A stretch of DNA of 8,222 nucleotides from an uncultured Bacteroidia bacterium (GTDB lineage: Bacteria > Bacteroidota > Bacteroidia > Bacteroidales > CAJPTX01): the NCBI GenBank assembly GCA_938040915.1, contig CALHZE010000110.1, positions 1 to 8,222 on the forward strand, read 5' to 3'. Of the stretch, positions 1 through 5,326 are shown in pieces. Made by a program: the position numbers and the translations under genes. The notes below the pieces were generated by a model, which was not told the origin of the DNA, made no database searches, and saw only the letters and a program-made list of their open reading frames with translations. How positions within the stretch are numbered: position 1 is the stretch's first letter; each line of letters starts with the position of its first letter.

Positions 1-683
1 GCTGCGGGGGCGACCATTTGCCGAGCGCTAAAGCCCACGACACGACCCCAGGCGTTGCGTATGGGTATCAAGACGCGCCCCCGCATGGCGGTGGTGTCAA
101 TCTTCATCAGTAGGGCGGCTTTTACCTCCTCTGCAACCCCGCTGAGTTCGCTCCATTTCATCCCCACGGGTAGGCTCGTAAAGTCACCCACGACAAGCCC
201 CCAGCGTGAGGTCACGCTCTCGGGGTCAGTGGGGCTACCGAACCGTGCTACCATCGCTGTATAGACCTCTGGGAGGCTCTTCTGAATCTCGCCCCACCGC
301 CCCTGTTGTAGGCTCACAACCCGCTCGAGGGCGGCGTAATAGGCTTCCTCTTCCGTTAGCCTTTTTTGAGAATCAGGATCGTCTCTACGTTCACACTCTT
401 TTACTGTAATGTTAAACGCCTCGGCGAGCGACCGGCAAGCCGCCCAAAATGACAGACCTTTCAGCTTCTGAACGAAATTTATCACATCGCCTCCCGCCTG
501 ACATCCGAAGCAGTAGAAGGTATTGGTGTCGTGATAGAGGTGTAGCGATGGGGTCTTGTTGTCGCCGTGCAAGGGGCATAAGATATTGCCGTTACCCTCT
601 CTTACTTCCACTCGTGCGTAAACACTTACGACCTCTGCGATGGGGATGGCTTTTATCTCGGCTATCGTCTCTTCGCTAAACAT
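1..683 (-). CDS. DNA primase, CHC2 zinc finger plus start of toprim core (DnaG-like, partial)
   Basis: This is the N-terminal part (227 complete codons) of a DNA primase that continues past the left edge. Primases lay down RNA primers on single-stranded DNA for the replication fork. I translated the minus strand from ATG at 683-681 and found no stop. Residues about 36-62 form a CHC2 zinc-binding domain: CPLH, then CFGC about 20 residues later, followed by the typical AGGDVINF. About residue 205 begins the catalytic-core stretch MRGRVLIPI, then GRVVGFSAR, matching the 'FRgRi.FPI...G.vigFggR' signature of DnaG. An AAAGGGG ribosome-binding candidate (694-700) supports the start. Oddities: the N-terminus is short, the zinc finger reads CPLHGDNKTPSL rather than CPFHxEKTPSF, and the usual 'YL..RG' segment between the two domains is not recognisable. 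It may therefore be a phage- or element-type primase rather than the housekeeping DnaG. The primase assignment is confident; the subtype is inference. Confidence 0.88.
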   Translation of the reverse strand, partial: MFSEETIAEIKAIPIAEVVSVYARVEVREGNGNILCPLHGDNKTPSLHLYHDTNTFYCFGCQAGGDVINFVQKLKGLSFWAACRSLAEAFNITVKECERRDDPDSQKRLTEEEAYYAALERVVSLQQGRWGEIQKSLPEVYTAMVARFGSPTDPESVTSRWGLVVGDFTSLPVGMKWSELSGVAEEVKAALLMKIDTTAMRGRVLIPIRNAWGRVVGFSARQMVAPA

Positions 684-693
684 GGTTTTAACA

Positions 694-700
694 CCCCTTT
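694..700 (-). promoter_or_regulatory. Ribosome-binding site of the primase gene
   Basis: On the minus strand AAAGGGG lies 10 bases before the ATG at 683-681. It is purine-rich and well placed, and it supports this start codon. Most other genes in the window lack a comparable site. Confidence 0.45.
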
Positions 701-734
701 ATAGTTAACATAATGTGGAGATCTGTGCCCTTGC

Positions 735-747
735 TTGACCGAGTCAA
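735..747. promoter_or_regulatory. Small inverted repeat in the divergent intergenic region (possible operator)
   Basis: TTGAC-cga-GTCAA is a perfect 5-base inverted repeat with a 3-base centre. It lies in the 122-base region between the divergent primase and DUF5606 genes, about 30 bases upstream of the DUF5606 -7 element. The position would suit an operator acting on one or both promoters. A repeat this short can occur by chance, so this is only a candidate. Confidence 0.2.
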
Positions 748-776
748 TTCGCGCCTTTTTAGCTTGAGAAAATCTC

Positions 777-784
777 TACCTTTG
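777..784 (+). promoter_or_regulatory. Bacteroidota -7 promoter element for the DUF5606 gene
   Basis: TACCTTTG matches the Bacteroidota sigma-factor -7 consensus TAnnTTTG exactly. Transcription should start about 5-8 bases downstream, leaving a leader of roughly 15 bases before the ATG at 806. I see no clear -33 TTG-type element at the usual spacing; only a T-run near 756-760 is close. The 13-base string TCTACCTTTGCCT (775-787) recurs identically at 2665-2677. Confidence 0.6.
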
Positions 785-805
785 CCTGTCATAATCTTGT
801 CGAAA

Positions 806-1222
806 ATGGAGTTGAAGGAAGTCTTAGCAATCACGGGCAAGCGAGGCCTATACAGGTTTGTAGCTCGTAGTCGTCATGGTTTTGTAGTCGAGCCGTTGGA
901 AGGCGGCGCGCGGTTTGCCGTGTCGATGATGAGCAGGGTGAGTTCGCTCGCGGATATTGCGATGTATATGTATGACCGCGATATGCCGCTCGCCGACGTC
1001 TATACGGTCATGTTGCCACACGAGGAGGAGATAAAGAAGCTCGATCTAAATAACCCCGAAGAGGCAAGAGACCTCTACGCACAACTCTTCCCCAATTTCA
1101 ACAAGGAAAAGGTGAGCAATAAACACATCGTCAAGGCCTTTCAGTGGTTTCTTATACTCCGCGAGAACGGCGTCGAACATTTTAAGCCTGAAGAAAAACC
1201 GAGCGAAACAGAACAGAAGTAA
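806..1222 (+). CDS. DUF5606 domain protein (function unknown)
   Basis: A 138-residue soluble protein matching my memory of the Bacteroidota-specific DUF5606 family. The N-terminal part opens with MELKEVLAITGKRGLYRFVA and has the look of a small beta domain (about residues 1-55), including the family-like 'SSLADIAMYMYDRDMPLADV' segment. A helical part follows, containing LFPNFNKEKV and a Trp-rich helix (AFQWFLIL, about residues 113-121). The last dozen residues are charged and probably disordered. There is no signal peptide or membrane segment, so it is probably cytoplasmic. The frame is open back to 713, but I chose 806 because the -7 element at 777-784 lies inside that extension and homologues begin at the 'LK.iLsI.GKpGLY' motif. 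The biochemical role is not known to me. The antiporter gene begins 44 bases downstream with no terminator between, so the two may be co-transcribed. Confidence 0.82.
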   Translation: MELKEVLAITGKRGLYRFVARSRHGFVVEPLEGGARFAVSMMSRVSSLADIAMYMYDRDMPLADVYTVMLPHEEEIKKLDLNNPEEARDLYAQLFPNFNKEKVSNKHIVKAFQWFLILRENGVEHFKPEEKPSETEQK

Positions 1223-1266
1223 CGGCTTATAGATAACCATTTAACACACTTAAGTATCACATACTC

Positions 1267-2568
1267 ATGGAGCAGATGGTCGCTCACCAGGTATCAGCAT
1301 GGCTGCTGATACCTTTTGTTTTGATGCTCTTGTCCATTGCTATTGGGCCGGTGGTGGCCGGTCATTGGTGGGAGAAGAACGTTAACAAACTCATTGTCGC
1401 CCTCGTACTGGGGATTCCCACTGCGGGCATTCTCCTAGCACAAGGCTTCGGGCACGAACTCGAACACCAGATGGTCTTCGACTACATCCCGTTTGTGACC
1501 CTCCTGTGCGGTCTCTTTACCGTCACCGGGGGGATTCGCCTTAGCGGCGACATCCGCGCTACGCCAGCCGTAAATACCCTCTTCCTTGCCGTCGGGGCAA
1601 TTCTTGCCTCGCTCATGGGGACCACGGGGGCGGCTATGTTGTTAATCCGTCCTCTTTTGGAGACCAACAAGCAGCGGAAACGTACGGTCTATACCGTCCT
1701 TTTCTTTATCGCGATTGTGGCGAATGCCGGCGGTTTGTTGACACCTCTTGGCGACCCGCCCCTCTTCCTTCTCTACCTCCGCGGTGCGCCCTTTGCGTGG
1801 TTCTTACACCTAGCACCCGAAAGCATGATTATTGATGCGGTACTACTCATCACCTACTACTTCTTTGACCGCTATAACTATGCGCACGAACGCCCGCAAG
1901 ATATTGCCCGCGATAACGTCCAAGTCGAGCCCCTTAAGATAGAGGGGGGCATCAACTTCCTCTGGCTCTTAGGGATTGTGGCTTCTGTGGCATTCCTCAA
2001 CGAGCAGTACATCCCGCTCATGAAACAGAGTGACTATTGGAAGTTCCTCCGCGAAGGGGCGATTGTGCTTATGATGCTCCTCTCGTTGGCTACCACTCGG
2101 CGCACGCTTCGACAAGCCAATCGCTTTACTTGGGAGCCAATCCTCGAGGTCGCCTTCCTCTTCATCGGTATCTTCATTACCATGACGCCGGCGCTGCTTT
2201 ACTTGCAAGCCAACGCTCCGAGCCTCGGTCTCCACTCCCCGTTGCAGTTCTTCTTTGCTACGGGGGCGTTATCAGGGTTCTTAGACAATGCGCCTACAGC
2301 CCTCGCTTTCCACTCGGTGGCGCAAGGGTTGCCCGCGGCAGATGTGCCGTATGTGGCAGGAATCCCCGAGGTCTTGCTCAAGGCGATCTCCATGGGTGCC
2401 GTGCTCTTTGGTTCGATGACCTACATCGGTAACGGACCGAACTTTATGGTAAAGGCGATTGCTGAGGCCGAAGGGATAAAGATGCCGAGCTTCTTTGCTT
2501 ATATGTACAAGTTCTCGCTCATTATCTTGCTCCCCTTGTTTGCTATCATCGGCTTCCTGTTCTTGTAG
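1267..2568 (+). CDS. Sodium:proton antiporter, NhaD/CitMHS_2-type (ion transporter superfamily)
   Basis: A 433-residue polytopic inner-membrane protein with about 13 hydrophobic segments (roughly 12-32, 41-60, 73-90, 103-130, 141-160, 163-180, 187-200, 229-244, 263-277, 291-315, 325-350, 369-398 and 414-433). Such proteins exchange Na+ for H+ to control sodium load and internal pH; related IT-superfamily members carry citrate or arsenite. Conserved stretches include GTTGAAMLLIRP (118-129), TPLGDPPLF (159-167), LDNAPTA (339-345) and YIGNGPNFMVKAIAE (386-400). The paired GDPP and DNAP motifs in opposite halves fit the inverted-repeat architecture of this superfamily. Length and both ends look complete. 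In Bacteroidota this family is usually annotated 'sodium:proton antiporter' or 'putative citrate transport' (PF16980). The family is secure; the substrate is not proved by sequence. A second ATG four codons in is possible. Confidence 0.85.
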   Translation: MEQMVAHQVSAWLLIPFVLMLLSIAIGPVVAGHWWEKNVNKLIVALVLGIPTAGILLAQGFGHELEHQMVFDYIPFVTLLCGLFTVTGGIRLSGDIRATPAVNTLFLAVGAILASLMGTTGAAMLLIRPLLETNKQRKRTVYTVLFFIAIVANAGGLLTPLGDPPLFLLYLRGAPFAWFLHLAPESMIIDAVLLITYYFFDRYNYAHERPQDIARDNVQVEPLKIEGGINFLWLLGIVASVAFLNEQYIPLMKQSDYWKFLREGAIVLMMLLSLATTRRTLRQANRFTWEPILEVAFLFIGIFITMTPALLYLQANAPSLGLHSPLQFFFATGALSGFLDNAPTALAFHSVAQGLPAADVPYVAGIPEVLLKAISMGAVLFGSMTYIGNGPNFMVKAIAEAEGIKMPSFFAYMYKFSLIILLPLFAIIGFLFL

Positions 2569-2594
2569 AAAAGGACGTTGCTTTTCGTATGGGT

Positions 2595-2634
2595 ACACCC
2601 CCAACGAGCCGTATCTGCGGCGCGTTGGGGGTGT
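2595..2634 (+). terminator. Strong hairpin after the antiporter gene, probable terminator
   Basis: Perfect 12-base arms, ACACCCCCAACG (2595-2606) and CGTTGGGGGTGT (2623-2634), begin 26 bases after the antiporter stop codon. The apex can pair further (GCCG 2608-2611 with CGGC 2618-2621). No long T-tract follows (CGCTGTTTAGG), so it is not a classic intrinsic terminator. It separates the antiporter from the next promoter at 2667. Confidence 0.65.
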
Positions 2635-2666
2635 CGCTGTTTAGGGGTGGATCTGGCGAAACTTTC

Positions 2667-2674
2667 TACCTTTG
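2667..2674 (+). promoter_or_regulatory. Bacteroidota -7 promoter element for the DUF2271/sugar/porin operon
   Basis: TACCTTTG again matches TAnnTTTG. It lies 33 bases after the hairpin and 30 bases before the ATG at 2705. The surrounding 13 bases (2665-2677) equal those at 775-787. A TTTA at 2640-2643 is the nearest -33 candidate, with a slightly long spacer of 23 bases. This is probably the main promoter for the four genes ending at 7351, since the internal gaps are too short for obvious further promoters. Confidence 0.6.
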
Positions 2675-2704
2675 CCTCGGAAACGATTCGAATATATGCG
2701 AACT

Positions 2705-3229
2705 ATGAAAAAGCAAGCTTTGTGCCTCCTCGCCTCCCTCTTGTTGCCCCTCTTTTCCTTCGCTGCCTCTAGGGTAGAAGTGACCTTTGATTTTCATAAG
2801 AAGCTTAAGAAAGCGACCAACCAGTACGCCGTATGGGTCGAAAACAGTAAAGGCGAGCTCGTCCGCACCCTCTTTGTGACGGCCTTTACTCCCACCAAGG
2901 GATGGGAAAAGAAACCCACCTCACTCGTCTCGTGGCGCAAGTTCTTTACCACACAGCCCGTGGATGGTATTAGTGGCGCAACCCCTACGGAGTCTGGAAA
3001 ACAGACCCTCTCGTGGGATCTGAAAGACGACGCAGGTCACTCCCTCCCTGCGGGGCAATACACAGTGCGTCTTGAGGGGAATGCGGCGCGGGAAACATAT
3101 GTGCAGTGCTCTTGCCCCGTCACCCTTTCAGGGAGTAGCGTGACGACCGGTACACCCCAAACGCAAGTTACAGGACAAGCGCCCCTCGAGCAAGAAATGA
3201 TCGCGAACTTCGCCGTCACGGTCAAGTAA
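2705..3229 (+). CDS. DUF2271 domain exported protein
   Basis: A 174-residue protein with a clear signal peptide: MKK, then a hydrophobic stretch to residue 18, with cleavage probably after FSFA (about 20). The mature part resembles DUF2271 (PF10029), a predicted periplasmic beta-sandwich family. Recognisable family features are the TNQYAVWVEN stretch (38-47), LVRTLF (52-57), the Trp-rich GW..KP..L.SW segment (66-77), ISGATP.ESG (89-98), and WDL.D..G..LPAGQY.V..EG (104-125). A CxC pair (135-137) sits near the end. The exact role of the family is unknown to me. I chose 2705 because it gives a clean signal peptide and lies 30 bases after the -7 element; the frame is open to 2672 (ATGs at 2672 and 2696), but 2672 lies inside that element. 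It leads the operon, and the epimerase follows after 16 bases. Confidence 0.78.
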   Translation: MKKQALCLLASLLLPLFSFAASRVEVTFDFHKKLKKATNQYAVWVENSKGELVRTLFVTAFTPTKGWEKKPTSLVSWRKFFTTQPVDGISGATPTESGKQTLSWDLKDDAGHSLPAGQYTVRLEGNAARETYVQCSCPVTLSGSSVTTGTPQTQVTGQAPLEQEMIANFAVTVK

Positions 3230-3245
3230 AGGCTTGGGTCGCAAG

Positions 3246-4322
3246 ATGAAGGTCTTGACCGTAGTTGGGGCACGCCCACAGTTTGTAAAGGCGGCGGTCG
3301 TGAGTCGCGCACTCCGCAAACTTGCCGAGGAGCGCATCGTCCACACGGGGCAACACTATGACCCCAACATGTCAGACGTCTTCTTTGAGGAGATGTCTAT
3401 CCCCCGTCCCGATTGGAATTTGGGGATCGGGGGGCTAGCCCACTCGCTGGCTACGGCAAAGATGTTGGAGGGGATCGCCGCCATCCTTGCCGACTACGAG
3501 CCTGACTTCCTCCTTGTTTACGGTGACACTACCTCTACCCTTGCCGGTGCACTGGCGGGGGCGCAACATCACATTCCCGTGGTGCACGTCGAGGCAGGGA
3601 TGCGCTCCGGCGACTTGCAGATGCCCGAGGAGGTCAATCGCGTCTTGACTGACCGTCTCGCCTCCTTCCTCTTTTGCCCTACCCAGCATGCCCTACAGAA
3701 TCTGAAAGACGAAGGCTTTGACTCGCGCCCCAATCACCACCTCGCCGTGGTGGGCGACGTGATGTTTGACGCAACACTCTTTTACCTTCCTGCCGCCCGC
3801 CCGCCCGCACAGACACTCCCCAGCGAGTTTAATTTGTGTACCTTTCACCGTGCGGCGCTCCTTGCCGACCCCAGCGCATTGCGCGAGACGGTCGCCGCCC
3901 TACTCACCATTGCCCAACATACCCCTGTCGTGCTCCCCTTACATCCGCATACGGCAAAGGTCTTGAAAGAACAAGGAGTGAATATTGAAGGGGCGGGCAT
4001 CATCCCCCTCCCTCCCACTTCCTATTTCGAAACGCTCTGGCTTTTACAACGTGCCCATGTGGTGCTGACCGATAGCGGCGGATTGCAACGAGAAGCCTAT
4101 TTCCTTGGGAAGCCCTGTGTCACACTCCGCAACGAAACCGAGTGGAGCGAGCTCCTCACCACGGGGCGTAATCTTTTGGCGGGAAACACGACAAAGGGCA
4201 TCCTTGCGGCGTATGAGAAAATGGAGGTGGCGGCGCTAGACCCTATCGTCCCCGCCGAGGCGCTTTTCGGCGATGGGAATGCCGCCGAGCGTATTGTTAT
4301 CGAACTCATTACTAAGGGGTAA
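3246..4322 (+). CDS. wecB: Non-hydrolysing UDP-GlcNAc 2-epimerase family (WecB/WbpI type)
   Basis: A 358-residue cytoplasmic enzyme of the GT-B-fold epimerases that invert C2 of UDP-N-acetylglucosamine or related sugars. Motifs in order: VVGARPQFVK (6-15, with the Lys15-equivalent), HTGQHYDPNMSDVFF (33-47), VYGDTTSTLAGALA (91-104), HVEAG (114-118), MPEEVNR (126-132), VGDVMFD (169-175), FHRA (200-203), LPLHPHT (230-236), LTDSGGLQREAYFLGKPCVT (274-293) and ETEW (297-300). The length is normal for the family. The overall pattern, especially WLLQR...LTDSGG.Q.EA and the LFGDGNA end, recalls Pseudomonas WbpI, which acts on UDP-2,3-diacetamido-glucuronate. With wbpB next door I favour WbpI function over plain UDP-ManNAc synthesis, but sequence alone cannot decide. 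Oddity: the usual HRxEN is HRAAL here (201-205). I chose ATG 3246 over TTG 3234 because homologues start MKxLTVVGARPQ. Confidence 0.9.
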   Translation: MKVLTVVGARPQFVKAAVVSRALRKLAEERIVHTGQHYDPNMSDVFFEEMSIPRPDWNLGIGGLAHSLATAKMLEGIAAILADYEPDFLLVYGDTTSTLAGALAGAQHHIPVVHVEAGMRSGDLQMPEEVNRVLTDRLASFLFCPTQHALQNLKDEGFDSRPNHHLAVVGDVMFDATLFYLPAARPPAQTLPSEFNLCTFHRAALLADPSALRETVAALLTIAQHTPVVLPLHPHTAKVLKEQGVNIEGAGIIPLPPTSYFETLWLLQRAHVVLTDSGGLQREAYFLGKPCVTLRNETEWSELLTTGRNLLAGNTTKGILAAYEKMEVAALDPIVPAEALFGDGNAAERIVIELITKG

Positions 4323-4352
4323 CTCTCTTCGCCCCCCCCACGTTCATCTGTC

Positions 4353-5324
4353 ATGGAAAACTTCGCCCTCATCGGTCTTGCCGGTTACATCGCACCACGA
4401 CACCTACGCGCCATCAAGGAGACGGGCAACACCCTGCTCGCAGCGTATGACCCCTTTGATTCGGTGGGGATTATAGACTCCTATTTCCCACAAGCGCGTT
4501 TCTTTACCGAGCAGGAGCTCTTTGACCGTTTCAATCAGTCACTGCGAGCTACCGCCTCGCCAATTACCTACCTTACGGTCTGCTCGCCTAACTATCTCCA
4601 CACCCCCCATGCGCTATATGGGCTGCGTCTCGGCGCTAACGTGATTTGTGAAAAACCCCTCGCCTTGAACCCCGAGGATATCGACGAACTCCAAGACCTC
4701 GAGCGACTCTCAGGACGCGCCGTCTATAGCATCTTGCAGCTCCGCCTACACCCTGCGATCCGAGCCTTGAAAGAGAAGGTCGCCACCGCACCCTCTGACA
4801 AAGTCTATGACGTTGACTTGACCTATATCACCTCGCGCGGTCTGTGGTACTACACGTCGTGGAAAGGTGACGAACGAAAGAGCGGGGGGATCGCGACCAA
4901 CATCGGGGTACACTTCTACGACATGCTCGCTTGGGTCTTTGGACCACTCCAGCAGAGCGTCGTTCACATTGCCTCACACGACCGTTGTGCAGGCTTCCTG
5001 CAGTTCAAACAAGCGCGTGTGCGCTATTTCCTCTCTATCAACGGCGAACTACTCCCTCCCAACGCGGTGCAAGGCGAGAAGCGCACCTTCCGCACCCTTG
5101 CCATTGACGGCGACGAATTTGAGTTTAGCGAGGGCTTTACCGAACTGCACAATGAGAGCTATCGCCACATCCTCGCCGGTGAGGGCTTTACACTTGACGA
5201 CGTACGTCCGTGTATCGAACTCGTACACGACATCCGTCATGCGCGTCCGGTCGGGCTCGTGGGCGATTATCACCCCCTCGCTGCCGCGCCCCTCGCACCA
5301 CACCCGTATGGGTGGAGGAGCTAA
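4353..5324 (+). CDS. wbpB: WbpB/WlbA UDP-GlcNAc-uronate 3-dehydrogenase (Gfo/Idh/MocA fold)
   Basis: A 323-residue NAD-dependent oxidoreductase. WbpB/WlbA enzymes oxidise C3' of UDP-N-acetylglucosaminuronic acid to the 3-keto sugar, which an aminotransferase (WbpE/PorR) then converts to the 3-amino form. The N-terminal Rossmann fold shows LIGLAGYIAPRHLRAIK (6-22), AYDPFDSVGIIDSYFP (31-46), TVCSPNYLH (75-83) and the ICEKPLAL loop with Lys101 (98-105). The C-terminal domain carries LQLRLHP (128-134), DLTYITSRGLWYYTSWKGDE (155-174), then KSGGIATNIGVHFYDML (176-192) with the HxxD-type substrate residues, and ARVRYFLSIN (221-230). These match WlbA much better than other Gfo/Idh proteins. The last 20 residues are Pro/Ala-rich. 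The gene starts 30 bases after the epimerase and its stop overlaps the next start. In P. gingivalis, wbpB is needed for A-LPS, which anchors type IX secretion cargo; a similar role here is inference. Confidence 0.93.
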   Translation: MENFALIGLAGYIAPRHLRAIKETGNTLLAAYDPFDSVGIIDSYFPQARFFTEQELFDRFNQSLRATASPITYLTVCSPNYLHTPHALYGLRLGANVICEKPLALNPEDIDELQDLERLSGRAVYSILQLRLHPAIRALKEKVATAPSDKVYDVDLTYITSRGLWYYTSWKGDERKSGGIATNIGVHFYDMLAWVFGPLQQSVVHIASHDRCAGFLQFKQARVRYFLSINGELLPPNAVQGEKRTFRTLAIDGDEFEFSEGFTELHNESYRHILAGEGFTLDDVRPCIELVHDIRHARPVGLVGDYHPLAAAPLAPHPYGWRS

Positions 5325-5326
5325 TG
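5314..5326 (+). promoter_or_regulatory. GGAGGAG plus TAATG start of the porin gene (translational coupling)
   Basis: GGAGGAG (5314-5320) is a strong Shine-Dalgarno match, unusual in this window, and lies inside the last codons of wbpB. The wbpB stop TAA (5322-5324) shares its final A with the porin ATG (5324-5326). This arrangement decides the porin start and suggests that ribosomes finishing wbpB re-initiate on the porin. Confidence 0.7.

Noticed and set aside
55..679. Plus-strand short frames over the primase gene
   Set aside because: They are antisense shadows; only the minus-strand frame carries the CHC2 and toprim-core motifs.
713..805. N-terminal extension of the DUF5606 protein
   Set aside because: The -7 promoter element lies inside it, and the added residues are not family-like.
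2568..2586. Hairpin GAAAAG/CTTTTC just after the antiporter stop
   Set aside because: It is a weak AT-rich 6-base stem, overshadowed by the 12-base hairpin at 2595-2634.
2281..2604. Minus-strand frame of 107 codons opposite the antiporter
   Set aside because: It is antisense to a well-supported membrane protein gene and has no recognisable domain.
3234..3245. TTG start four codons before the epimerase ATG
   Set aside because: The family begins MKxLTVVGARPQ, and the extension adds nothing conserved.
5210..5323. N-terminal extension of the putative porin
   Set aside because: It lies inside wbpB, is Arg/Pro-rich and would bury the signal peptide; the start at 5324 has a strong ribosome-binding site.
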